Assembly (NCBI GenBank): GCA_013176395.1
Contig: JABMLP010000011.1
Span: 434,001-498,000, forward strand
Source: Venturia oleaginea
Lineage: Eukaryota > Ascomycota > Dothideomycetes > Venturiales > Venturiaceae
DNA length: 64,000 nt
Direction of reading: 5' to 3'
A program made the position numbers and the translations under genes. This document shows, one piece after another, positions 31,195 through 41,404 of the stretch. The first letter of the stretch is position 1. Each line of letters starts with the position of its first letter. The notes below the pieces were generated by a model that worked only from the letters and a program-made list of their open reading frames with translations, made no database searches and had not been told where the DNA came from.

Positions 31195-32285
31195 TCAAGA
31201 CCAAGTGCCAGCATGATACATGGCATACCAGCTGACACCACTAATGATCAAAGCCAACCCAGCATAGCCAGGCATATCAAACAAGAACTCAGTAGCCTTC
31301 TTCTTAAATGCATTGCCCTTCGCGGTCGCATTCGTGGATGGTACCTCAACCGGCGCATGGTCAAAACAAGTTGCCTGAAAAGCAGCATCAAGATCATCCA
31401 CCATATCCTTGAACTTATCAAAGATATCCTGAGATTCCAGCATGATGTCGTCTCGTTGAGCGGGTGTGAGGATGTGTTCGCCTTCATTTAGCCTTCTCTT
31501 GAATTGTGCCTTGATTTCTTCGCCGTCTTGTTCGCCGTCGAAGAACCAGAGGCTTAGGCCGAGGTTTTCGACTTCCCTCAATTCTTCGAGTGTGGGTTTC
31601 TCGTCGTCATATGGCTCGACGAGCTCCGCTGATGATGATGCAGTCCAGAAGTTCTTTCCGGCGCCATGAAGCTGGGCGCGGATCCAGCGGCCTCCGGAGA
31701 AAATGGCCATGTACAATGTCCAAGCGTATGCGACAAGGAGATGCGGATTCGCATGCACCTCAGAGCGTATATGCGCAACGAACTCCTCGACAGCCTTGCT
31801 CTTCTTTAATCCCTGGAGCACCTCGTTTGCGCGCTCCATGCCCTGAAAATATGCCGAATCTGCATGTATTCGTTGTGTCCGGGCGAGTCCCTGAGGCCGC
31901 AATGTTCTTAGGTAGGAGAGAAGATCTGCTGCCGAGCCACTGGGGTATTGTTCGTCAAGCGCCTCCCACGTCTCTTCAAGGCCCTTATTATTCCCGTCCG
32001 CACCAATAAGTTCATCCCATACTTCCTCGAACGCGAGAAAGATGTGGGCAAACTGCGCGATACCACCAGCGTATATTTCGGGACCAGAGGTATTCGGAGG
32101 AAGGCATAGTTGGAGACGAGAGGTAATAAGGCGGTTCAGAACAGTATGATTGGAACTGTCAAATCATGAGCTTAGGTCGTACAAAAAGGAAGAAGGCCTC
32201 CATGCTCTCGTCTCCTTCGGGTGACGTACCGCGTTTTCGCGTTGATCTGCGCAGAAAGCGGATCGTGAAAGCTGGATTCGAGCAT
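31195..32285 (-). CDS. HMX1: Heme oxygenase, tail-anchored (2 exons)
   Basis: Degrades heme to biliverdin, CO and Fe2+; the yeast equivalent Hmx1 is an ER membrane enzyme used for iron recycling. Exon 1 is 32230-32285 and exon 2 is 31195-32155; the intron (GTACGT..GACAG, 74 nt) ends the first exon inside ACG CG|T. The product is 338 residues. Visible features are the N-terminal TRSNHTVLNRL with the probable heme-ligand His near 21, the distal helix FSGGRWIRAQL around residues 172-182, and a single C-terminal membrane segment (YAGLALIISGVSWYAMY) that fits a tail anchor. An Ala/Thr/Lys linker precedes the anchor. The start at 32285 is supported by the splice, since the later Met at 31902 would drop the heme ligand. 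Confidence 0.88.
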
Positions 32286-32716
32286 GGTTGCAAACAGATT
32301 AACTCGGGGATTTCTCTACAGACAGTGCAGGAAGTAAGGACTAGGTAGGTACAAAGAAAGAGAATGGTAGAGGGAACGGCCTGGCGTAAATGGCCATTTG
32401 CGAGAGTTAGACAATACCGGGCATGGGGCTTCGCGATGTGATTGTTGTCCAGTCATTCGACGTTTGCACAAGGCACGAGAGTGAATCGCGCTAGGCTAGG
32501 CTGTGTCACGAGGCTGCTTTGCTGCTTTGCCACAACCTCTTCAGCCTAGTCGAGACTCATGAACTCTTGCAACACTATCCAGTCAAAGCCTTTCCACGAC
32601 TTGAAATACTACAAACACATTTATCATAATTTCAGTTTCCAAGGTAAAGATCGAATTCGCCTTCCACGTCCCCTTATCCTTCAGCCGGTGCCGCCTTCAC
32701 ACAAAGAATAAACTGT
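32286..32716. other. Intergenic, no supported gene
   Basis: Promoter side of the heme oxygenase gene and 3' flank of the next minus-strand frame. Short frames only. Confidence 0.45.
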
Positions 32717-33217
32717 TTAGAATCCTCTCCACTTCGCCTTCCACGTCCCCCTATCCTTCGGCCGACGCCTTCCAAGTCCCTGATTCTCCTGCCCCCAAAG
32801 ACTAGCCCTGCGATCCTGACCATGTGGCGTCGCACTCCGAACCGACCTATGACGATCCGGTCTGCTCTCCCTGTTTCCTGGCGTCGTTTCCTCCAGAGAG
32901 CGGTCGCCTTCTTCTTGACTCGAGGAACCAGATTTCCCTTGCTCCTCCGCATCCTCGTCAATTCGCACCATCGGGACATCTGAGTCACTATCGCTCCATT
33001 TCTGGCTACCTTTCTGTCGGCCGGGAATAGTATTGTGAATCGTCTTCGGCGTCCTCTTGAACCATGGCTTGATCCTATGCCACAAACCCCGTGGTCCAGG
33101 CGTAGACGATGATGATGCTTTCTTCACTTTCTTCAAACTCTGGTCCGCCGACTTCGTCTTGTTGATCTCGCTAGGCGTAGGCGTCGTTCTCGCGCTCTTA
33201 AAGTTATCGTTGTTCAT
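32717..33217 (-). CDS. Hypothetical basic disordered protein
   Basis: Single frame of 166 residues rich in Lys, Arg, Ser, Glu and Gly with almost no hydrophobic core; the only ordered-looking piece is GPRGLWHRIKPWFKR near residues 42-56. It contains serine/acidic clusters (WSDSDSDVPMV) resembling CK2 sites. No known domain. The frame could be a real lineage-specific nuclear protein or a chance frame in GC-rich DNA; it is uninterrupted, and the start context (GATATGAAC) is ordinary. Confidence 0.4.
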   Translation of the reverse strand: MNNDNFKSARTTPTPSEINKTKSADQSLKKVKKASSSSTPGPRGLWHRIKPWFKRTPKTIHNTIPGRQKGSQKWSDSDSDVPMVRIDEDAEEQGKSGSSSQEEGDRSLEETTPGNRESRPDRHRSVRSATPHGQDRRASLWGQENQGLGRRRPKDRGTWKAKWRGF

Positions 33218-33932
33218 ATCTCGTGTTGTAATGTTTGTTGTGTACAGGTTGAGTGGCTATAATAAAACTGTATCGTAGCTTGAGCTGATTTCGTGGGGTT
33301 GTGTGGAGGAAGAAGTCAGGTTGGAAGCGCTCGACATGACATAAGTGAAAAAATTGCCGTCGCTCTGGCATACCTGAGCAACTAAATTTTTGCGACCCTT
33401 GGAACTGAGCTCGCTTTGACACTCATGATGAATGAAATTGTGGTCACCCACACCTGTCAACCACGTATCTACTCACCTTCATACTATACCCAGAGAAAGG
33501 GCGAAGGTGATAGAACTCAACATTAGTATTTATTCAGACAGAGCCAATGTACATACACCAGCTCAAATTTCGATCCTTGCTCCTTCGTAAACATGATTCA
33601 AAACAACCGCCGTTATGGTATATCAACAACTCATTTCTATCGTGACAAAATTTTCCACAGTATCAAGTCGTCCAATCGCGTCCCAGAATTACCAAAATTC
33701 GTGGATCCAAAAAAATCAAAACTGCGGTAACCACAAACGCCCAACGCTGCCTAGTAAGGATATTCATCCAATTCCCGTAACCGTAAGGATCGTGTAATGC
33801 GTGGTGATGACGACAAAGAAATATTTCGTAAGGAGTGTATGTACATGAGGGAGATGTTTCGAACAGGGAGATGTAATGGCGATATTCGACTCGATGTGTA
33901 ATCGTGACATTTTTCGTTGCCATTGCGGTGGC
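33218..33932. other. Intergenic, no supported gene
   Basis: About 700 bp with no convincing frame; upstream region of the basic disordered protein and 3' flank of the GPI-type protein. Confidence 0.45.
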
Positions 33933-34748
33933 TCACGCCAAAGCAAGGTAGCTTCCCAGCGCAAGCGATGCGAGGAGAACAGAACCGAGCTGGGCGATCG
34001 TACGTATACTCGCTGCGCCTGAGTTGTTGATGTTATCAAATGGGCTGCCACCTCCACTGTTGGTGTTGCCTGATCTTATCGATTCTGCTTCCGCAGGTGA
34101 TATACTTGTCTTGCTTGCCGATGTTGATTTTGCTTGCGACGTCGTGGCTGCGGTAGGAGGCGGCGGCGTGCTGATGGTAGAGGATGTCGAGGGTGTAGAT
34201 GCTGGCTGTGTCGTTGATAATGTTGTGCTCTGTTTCGTCGAAGGAGAAGGTGTCGCAGAACTAATGGCACTTGAGCTTGATGTGCTCGTTGTCGTAGCCT
34301 TCGTCGTTGAAAGCATCGTCGTATGCGTGCTTAATATCGATTCTGATGTTGGCATCGGCATCGGCATCGGCATCAGGGCTATGGTTGTACTTGTTCCAGC
34401 TCTTAATCCCGTCGTGGTCGTCACAACAGCCACGTTACACAGCACTTGTATCGCCTTGCCCAGTTTGAACAGCCCGATAATGCTTGTCTCTGCCACGTCT
34501 GCCGCCTGACAATTGTTGACCACAAGCGCGTTGATTTCAACCAACCCTGCCAGACAAGCCTTCGAGCATACCGCTTTCTGGAAGTCGTCGAAGATGCATC
34601 CTGTTATCGCTTGGGAGTAGATTGTGTTACATTGTGCAGGTAGATTCGTCGCCCTTGGTATGAAGTCCGAGAGAGCGACAGCAGATGCTTGGGCAGAGAG
34701 CGATAGTAGTCCGACTACAGTTCTCCATGGTTTTCGTGATAATGGCAT
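33933..34748 (-). CDS. Secreted Ser/Thr-rich protein with predicted GPI anchor
   Basis: 271 residues from the Met at 34748; an upstream in-frame Met at 34970 would place about 74 residues ahead of the signal peptide. Features in order: a signal peptide (WRTVVGLLSLSAQASAVA), a cysteine-bearing domain of about 80 residues (CNTIYSQAITGCIFDD, CSKACLAGL, CQAADV, LCNVAV), the short repeat PMPMPMP, a long Ser/Thr/Ala/Pro stretch suited to O-mannosylation, and a hydrophobic C-terminus (IAQLGSVLLASLALGSYLAL) after a small-residue NNSGAAS site. This layout is typical of fungal cell-wall proteins. No catalytic motif. Confidence 0.75.
   Translation of the reverse strand: MPLSRKPWRTVVGLLSLSAQASAVALSDFIPRATNLPAQCNTIYSQAITGCIFDDFQKAVCSKACLAGLVEINALVVNNCQAADVAETSIIGLFKLGKAIQVLCNVAVVTTTTGLRAGTSTTIALMPMPMPMPTSESILSTHTTMLSTTKATTTSTSSSSAISSATPSPSTKQSTTLSTTQPASTPSTSSTISTPPPPTAATTSQAKSTSASKTSISPAEAESIRSGNTNSGGGSPFDNINNSGAASIRTIAQLGSVLLASLALGSYLALA
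34351..34374. repeat. Hexanucleotide microsatellite (GGCATC)4
   Basis: Four copies of GGCATC within the preceding gene, encoding the Met-Pro repeat. Length variation here would keep the reading frame. Confidence 0.9.
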
Positions 34749-35039
34749 GGTGTTGTGATTACGTTGTAAGGTCGAGTAAACGCTTTGGGGTGCTGAAGCA
34801 CGTCGCAAGATTGGTTGATGCGTGTTCGCAGAGAGATTGAGGATTGAGAGAGTCTGGCTGGGGTATATTGGAAGTAGTAATTCCTGCGGAATGGCTGTGA
34901 GACATGGGGTGTAGGAAGGGTGTTCGGACAGTATACTTACGAGGCCTAGACCGGTCTCGGTTGTAAACAAAGTAATTGTCCCGTCTTTGTGTGGATTGTT
35001 AGGACGAAGATGGCTTGTTGTGATCGTCTTTCTCTAGTG

Positions 35040-35459
35040 TTATGGCGCGGTTACTGTTGACAGCGGTACGAAGTCCTCGATGGTGCTATGCCCAGCGTAG
35101 GAATCGAAAGAAAGCTGGATCCAATTCTCAACGTGACCTCGCCTTCCAGAAATCCAATGGTTGCAAGTCTCCCGGAGCTCTTTCCACCCGTTCCTTATGC
35201 GTTTGGCTCGTCTTGCAAGCCGATGGTGCAAATGTTTCACGTTTCCACCCAATGCCCGTCCGCTTCAGAGGATTCCAACGAGACCAGCAAGCAGAGCTAT
35301 GAGCGCAAGTGTGAGTAGGACAGAGAGAGGGAAGTAAGCAATCGTTGTAACAGAAAAAGGGCCAGGCTGTGGATAAGCAATGGTGAAGCTTAGAGCGCAG
35401 CTCAACAATTGGAGAGGGGCCAGAAGATACAAGATACTATGGTACAGCTTCTGCGACAC
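35040..35459 (-). other. Possible small membrane protein, exon structure unresolved
   Basis: A 64-codon frame at 35265-35459 encodes two hydrophobic segments (LYLLAPLQLLSCALSF and LSVLLTLALIALLAGLVGI). A second frame on the same strand (35040-35252) continues with a basic cytosolic-looking tail. An intron between them is conceivable but no clear pair of sites was found. No family recognised. Confidence 0.25.
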
Positions 35460-36567
35460 GGATAACCTACAGATGGCACCAACGCGGATCGGAGTATCCG
35501 GGAATGGGAGCGGATGACTGTGGACCAGCAGAAACAGTCGGACCAGTTACTCATGGCGACGGGCCATCCATTGCGAAGGGCAAACGAGAGCCATTCGCCG
35601 GCTGCTGAGAGGAGCGTTTCGGGATTGTGGTCATGTTGGCGGTATGATGTGCAGTTGACTGGCTTCACAATTGTCATGTATGAAACGCGACGAGGTCACA
35701 AACCTGGTGGTTGGCTTACCCAATCTCAAACGACGGCGCTTCCATCGATCCTTGACACTGGCAGGAGTTTCGCTGAGGCTGAGAAGTACTCGTGCAGCTG
35801 GCATTGTATGAGCCCATTCTTTTTGCGCTAGATTGATTAAATACTTCATCTATCTACGCTTCCATCTGCTTCACACCCGGTTTGACGCGCATTCCACTCC
35901 AGCGCTTCGTGCCGATGCCGAATCACTGGTGGCCTTCAGCCTCATCCTCCTCATCCATCACAGCCAAGGCTACCTTTGATCGCGGAGATCATATGCAACC
36001 AAGCTGTAGGCCTACATTGCTCTCATGAACCCTCATTTACCAGGTCAGAAAGATGTCTGACAAAGCCCACGATTTCGATGGTGTTGCAAAATGTTGAAAC
36101 TGTGTCTCAAGGCACGAACAGGGCACAAGTCTTCTCCCGACCACCGATGTGCTCGCGCTTGGATCTTGGAGAAGCGCTTTGTGCGAACAATACTCATCAA
36201 GCCGGAGCTACGTAGGCGGAGAAGTCTATGTGGCCCCTCTTGTTATTCCCAGACCCAGCCTGCAACTCTTCAAATAAGACCTCCGCCTCTTCTCATGTAT
36301 GCGACCAACTCGCAATCACAAGATATCCGGTAACAAACAGGAAAAGAGACAGATGTGAAAGTGTGAGGTAGATCACACCCGCAAAGGGTAATCAGCTATG
36401 TCGTTCGTACGTCAGCTTCTCCACCCTTGAGTCGGAAACTTGACCATGGAACACTGAGCCGATATTTATCTATCTTCACTCGTAAAGTCGCTTCAATTTT
36501 CTTTACTACATTTCTCAAGTCCAAATATACACCACAGGTAAGGCTTAATCACAAACAGCTTCTCAAC
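35460..36567. other. Intergenic, no supported gene
   Basis: About 1.1 kb of short frames. The last 150 bp, pyrimidine-rich with TTTCTTTACTAC near 36498, is the presumed promoter and leader of the next gene. Confidence 0.45.
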
Positions 36568-37229
36568 ATGTCTTACGCACCGGGAAAGGTATATTATTCC
36601 CCTTTCCTATCCAGGGATATCCTACTAACTAGAATCTACAGACCAACGAACCAGCTCCAATCTCAATCGAAGAATCAACCGGCGAAATCATCAACGACTC
36701 CCTCGCAGCCGAATCCCTCAGATCAGGCGGCCAATTCGCTGACGGCCACGCCAGCATTTCCGGACAAAAAGCAGCCGGCTCAACAGCAGCAAACAAAGAC
36801 ACTTCCGGCGCTACAACTCTCGGTCCGGCTCCAGACGCCGAAGCCCGTGCAGCAACAGAGGAATGGGGTGAATCCGCATCTTTAAACGCAAGCAAGAGCT
36901 TGAATGAGACAAAAGGGGAGTACAAGACTGTTGGAGGAACGGGATCGGCACATACTGTTGGCATTGCGCCAACGGCGCAGGTCATAGATGGGAGTCAAGG
37001 AAAGTTACCAAAGGGGAAGAATTTGACCGAGGGAGGGTTTGATGCCGGAGCATCGAACGCGAGCTATGCGAATGTTGATTCCAAAAGAAATCCATCGAGG
37101 TTGGCTGAGCTGGAATTCAAGAAGAGGAATGCTAAGAATTTGGTTAGTGAGGGGAGTACGGGAGCGAGGGCTGGTGGTGTTACAGACAAGGGCCAGTATG
37201 GAAACTTGGACAGAGATGAAAGCGCGTAG
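36568..37229 (+). CDS. Hydrophilic SMP/LEA-like stress protein (2 exons)
   Basis: 202 residues. Exon 1 is 36568-36588 (MSYAPGK) and exon 2 is 36642-37229; the 53-nt intron has a GTATAT donor, a textbook TACTAAC branch and a CTACAG acceptor. The protein is Gly/Ala/Ser/Asn/Lys-rich, lacks cysteine and is strongly hydrophilic throughout. A segment SLAAESLRSGGQFADG resembles the seed-maturation (SMP) type of late-embryogenesis proteins, seen in fungi as desiccation- or spore-associated proteins. The C-terminal half contains RLAELEFKKRNAKNL and ends NLDRDESA. The function is inferred from composition only. Confidence 0.7.
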
Positions 37230-37474
37230 ATTGCTGGTAGGTTGTGAGATCATAAAGCCCCACAATACATGACGTGTAGCTGTATTATTAAACCGATCAG
37301 AAATGGGTCAATCTTTTTTTCTCAGATGTAGCGACCCTACCTTGGTGTTTTTTCAGCTCCGTATTGAAACCGAGAAGCGGAACTGATAATGCGCAGTCGA
37401 ATTCAATGGCCACACGTGCCACCCCACAACTTCAAATCCACTTTCATAGAAGAAAAACAGCTTCTTCTCCTTCA

Positions 37475-37997
37475 TTACCATCCCGCCAACCCCGCTTGTC
37501 CAGTTTCCACGGCGCAATCGCTACAAATAATCAACTTCCCCTCATCAACCCTCCACTTCCTCCCCACCTTGGCAAACCAAGGCACCCTCGCATTCTCATA
37601 ATACATAACCATCGTCAACATCACCCACATCGCAAAATGAAAATGATGTCTAAACCGCCGACAAGTGTATCGAGGCACTAACCTATTAGTATTATCGCGT
37701 GAGCCGTTTGCAAGGACGTCCCAGAATCTGCCTGCTCGATCATCGTGTTGCGCTCGGGTTATGTTTTTGGCAACGTTGAAGAAATCACAGGGGCGGTTGA
37801 GATGGGTATTGTAGAAGTGGGGATGAGATTGTTTGAATGAAGCGAAGGGAGGGCGGGGAGAGGTGTTGCGAGATTAGGGATATGACTTTTGTGGGGAGGT
37901 TGAGGAACAGGAATGGTGAGCGGTGAGTTGGGGGATTGATGAATTGGATGGTGGATTGGTTGACTGGTTGGTGGATGTCCATGTTTAGAGTTGGCAT
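37475..37997 (-). pseudogene. F-box-like gene with a one-base frameshift
   Basis: From 37997 the frame begins MPTLNMDIHQ and enters an F-box-like helix (FLNLPTKVISLISQHLSP). At a C run (GGGG on the plus strand, 37855-37858) the similarity moves to another frame, PPFASFKQSHPHFYNTHLNR, and continues as FFNVAKNITRAQHDD, FWDVLANGSRDN and a C-terminal FAKVGRKWRVDEGKLIICSDC to a stop at 37475. Removing one C would give one uninterrupted reading frame of about 173 residues. F-box proteins recruit substrates to SCF ubiquitin ligases. Sequence error is the alternative explanation. Confidence 0.55.
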
Positions 37998-38406
37998 GAG
38001 TTTCGAGGTGGTAAGAGCTGAGTCTTTCCCGGGGGTTTTGCTATACTAGTGATTGTTTGCTGACGGGACATGTTTGTCCTGGGGAATTTTGAATACAATG
38101 AAGGACCATCGAAGAGCAAAGCTGCCCGACCTAGACGGAAGATGATACACCTGCCGTTCATTATATCGCTTTGAACAAGGCAAGCAAAAACAATATCGAC
38201 CTAAGGATCTTGGAATCATGAATTGTCTGCGGTCTCAAGGAACTAATTTCAGTTTTTATTGCCTACGTTCTATCATAACTAAACACAAAAGCGAGCGTGA
38301 GATTTCAAACTTTCTCCAAAAAATGCCCAAAGTGAATGCGTGCTGCTACCCTACCCTATCAATCCCACTACCTCATCCTGACCACTCATCCTCCAAATAT
38401 CATCAT

Positions 38407-38769
38407 TTAAGCCTTAACACACTTCCAGCTCGAACTTTTATTATCAATCCAACTCGGGAATCGATCCTCACCAGCAGTATTGAAGCTAAACCCAGTACCG
38501 AGGCAATCTGCCTCAACCCACACAGTGCATCGGAAACCTGGCTTGGCCTTGCCAGAAGTGACGTTGTTGTTGAAGCCTGTGTCTTTGAGGTTCTCACAGG
38601 TTCCAACGGTGGAGGATCCGGTGAATTTGAGACCGAGGAAACCGGCGTTTTGCCAGAGGTCGATGAGCTGGACTTTGGCGGCTGCTGCTTCGGTTGTTGG
38701 CGCGGGAGCTGGGGCAGCACTGACGGTGAGGGCCGAGATGGCGATGGTGAGGAGGGTTGAGAAGTGCAT
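38407..38769 (-). CDS. Small secreted protein, beta/gamma-crystallin-like
   Basis: 120 residues from the Met at 38769; the longer frame from 38925 would hide the signal peptide. The N-terminus MHFSTLLTIAISALTVSAAP is a clear signal peptide, followed by an Ala/Pro/Thr pro-like spacer. The mature part (about 85 residues) has four cysteines (VGTCENL, FRCTVW, ADCLG, SWKC) and the strand pattern of a Greek-key crystallin-like fold: aromatic/Gly near FLGLKFTG, NNVTSGKAKPG, then a mirrored C-terminal half ending in a Ser/Trp-rich strand. Related small secreted proteins in plant-pathogenic fungi are effector or antimicrobial candidates. The fold assignment is by pattern. Confidence 0.7.
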   Translation of the reverse strand: MHFSTLLTIAISALTVSAAPAPAPTTEAAAAKVQLIDLWQNAGFLGLKFTGSSTVGTCENLKDTGFNNNVTSGKAKPGFRCTVWVEADCLGTGFSFNTAGEDRFPSWIDNKSSSWKCVKA

Positions 38770-39771
38770 TTTGATGTTATGATTGGTTCTTGATTGAGCT
38801 AGGTTGAATTGGATATTTGGATGCTGAGATAAAGCTGTAAGAAGGCTGTGCTTGTTATCGATGATGTCCTTTCGCCTCAGCGCTGTCCATCTTCTTATAC
38901 TTCTTTTTCTTCCATCATCTGCCACCTATTTCGAGCCTCTCACAGTGGTCTCCGAGGCGCTGACAGCAGGCAAACCACCAGACCACCTTTGCCAAACATG
39001 AAGCTGGCGAAGTCAGCCTCAGAATAGTGGCTTACTAGAACATCGTGAGGTGCCAGATCCCGGCGATCTATTCCTGGCTGAGAATATAGTGCACAAGGAC
39101 AAGGACCTTGGTCGCACGACCACGTGGAACGTGGACCATTGGACGGACCATGGCGATTCAGAACTATACTTTATTAGTCCTGGTAAGCTTCGCCTCGTGC
39201 AATTCCAAGACTTTATGAATGAGCTGGCTAGAGTGGATTTGTCAATGCTGGCTGTGTTCCTATCCTTGATGCAAATCATTGGGAGAGCCTCATCAGTAAT
39301 ATTCAGTTCGAGTTCGTAAGGTCGGAGTTCCAGGCCAATAACAGCGAGTTCATGGCTAAAGACGCATTGCATACCTGGAAGGGTTGATTCGAGGCAGGAG
39401 ACGTGCAGGCTCTGAAGCCCGCAAGGCCGGAAAATCGCTCAATCGAATCAGGTAAGCAGACTATTCTCCTCGCGCTATAGGCACCATTCCTCGTCTGTAA
39501 CGACAAAGTCCCTTAGTCTCTTTGCACGGAATATTAAGGCATGATACCCAAATGTCCACTGTGCCGAAGCCACTATGCAGGAGATGTAAGCTGTTCGCAG
39601 GATCATCTGTGAAAATTTCATTTTCGAGATATACGTGAAGAGTTTCCTGGAGAAGTCGTGCGAATGAGAAGTGATCTCCACAGCCCATATCCGAGCTTTG
39701 CAAACCCACGTATCACAAAATTCGGTGTAGATCATGTCTGTCGAAAGAGCTTGGTCGGAAGTTATGACTTA
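38770..39771. other. Mostly non-coding, possible HET relic remnants at the far end
   Basis: No intact gene. Minus-strand frames at 39461-39735 contain protein-like pieces that may be the decayed continuation of the HET-domain relic. Confidence 0.4.
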
Positions 39772-40215
39772 TTGGCCGCTGAAAATGTTGTAGATGCTAA
39801 GCAGTGCGAAGTTTTAGTCCCTGCTATCCGAGCAATTTTGCTTATGGAAATTAGCAAACAGATGTCGAGAACGATGAATCCCCGGCTTCTCGGCGTGCAG
39901 TGCCCTCCTCATCTTAGCCGCAGTTCGAGGTATAGACAGGTCTGGATCATAGATGTAGTGCTCGCTGGTTTTTACGAAAAGGTGCTCGAAATGATGCCAT
40001 GGTAGACTATGCTTTTCCGTGTAGCACGAGAATTTCGCGGGCAAATACCAGCTCCTGAATAACCCACCGCTGACTCCAATAAGTCCGTCCAAAGAAATCT
40101 TGCATGTCTTCAAACTTATTCCTCTGAGATCCAGAATGATCGGTAGTCGTTGCTGTGGGAAGCTGGCCTCTACTGGTAGATGACTGGCCTCTGGGGAGAT
40201 ACTCCTAGTGGTCAA
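39772..40215 (-). pseudogene. HET (heterokaryon incompatibility) domain relic
   Basis: The diagnostic second HET motif is present: FFGRTYWSQRWVIQELVFAR followed by EILVLHG (about 40010-40105). After a one-base shift near 40010 the similarity continues in another frame (HSLPWHHFEHLF) and reaches a third motif HLFANFHKQNCSDSRD, where a TAA at 39814 replaces the codon expected before the ALL-type strand (NFALLSIY). So one frameshift and one nonsense break the domain, and no N-terminal HET motif is visible upstream. Intact HET proteins trigger cell death on non-self fusion; this copy cannot be complete. Confidence 0.6.
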
Positions 40216-41404
40216 TATGATATTCGGAAACCGGCAGCTGATGGAGTCGAGTTGCGGGCTGCTATTAATTTCGAGTAAGTGGGTGTGCGACTCTTGCAGA
40301 GCGTGTTACAAGAAAGGGCAGTATCCACCACCACCCTGTCCTCAGGACGATGCAAAAGAACCTCAGGTGTTGATCGATGAGAGCGCGACGGACGTTGTGG
40401 ACCCAAGTTGGCCTCAGGTTAGGTAGTCGGGCCGACTCTTTCTGCACTAACGACCACAACCCAACCTACACTGGCCCTGTCTTCATCTTCAAGCGTTGTC
40501 TCATCCCATTCCACCTTTCCTAACCCATTCTATAAATATCGCTGTGGAGATAAAAGCAGCTGTACAACATCAAACCGCGCCATTAACTAGACACACCAAG
40601 AAGAAGCGGTACTTCAGTGTAATTTTCCGCTTCTCTACGCCTTTACAATGCTAGAGGGTCTCGTCACTCCAGAAGAGTGTGTAGAAACAGCCCTCCATCT
40701 ACATAAAGGGACGTCCTCCAACGACAAAATTTCAAATTACACAGAAACCTGCTCCTCCCACCACAGTCTCTCATCCATCGGATGTAAATACCTAATCGAC
40801 GAGGACGAAGAAAAATGAAGAAGAAGATGGACAGGCAATGCACAAATTTTTCGAAGAGAGAATGGAGGGCTAATGAGTGCAAACTGATGAGGTGTCTATG
40901 ATACCTGTTCACGCTGTCGAAGTTGCATAGAACCAAATGCTTCCAAAGCTGAAAAATCCGACGACAAAGACATAAAAAGCTGTTACCCATCTATCGAATC
41001 CTCGCATCTGTTCCTAATTGCTGCAAAGATCGCGGAACCCTACGCTAGCAATGAGAAACGATATTAGAGAGCAGAGAATTTTTCAGCCGTTTAGTTACCA
41101 CGACGTGCCTAGATCTCCCACTGAGCCGTGCAACATACCCACTTCTCTACTTAGCAGCAGTCAGCTAGAAACACCACATGCGAGAATTTAGAGCCTCTTA
41201 CACTGTTAGGCTATTAGGTACATTAATATTGCAAGGCATAACCATCCCCATTGCAGCAATGAACTTCGTTATCGACGTCGCTAAATTTCGGGCGAATTGG
41301 GAAGACGACGTGTACCAATGTTCAACGATATCGATCTCAGGTTAGGAATGTTCAAACTAAAATGAATTGAAATTGGAAAGAAAATGTAGAAATAACCTTA
41401 CACC
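40216..41404. other. No supported gene
   Basis: About 1.2 kb of short frames without motifs, between two decayed genes. A minus-strand frame at 40664-40990 has no recognisable feature. Confidence 0.4.

Noticed and set aside
34024..34509. 161-codon plus-strand valine-rich frame
   Set aside because: Antisense to the Ser/Thr-rich surface protein; valine runs are the reverse complement of Asn/Thr codons.
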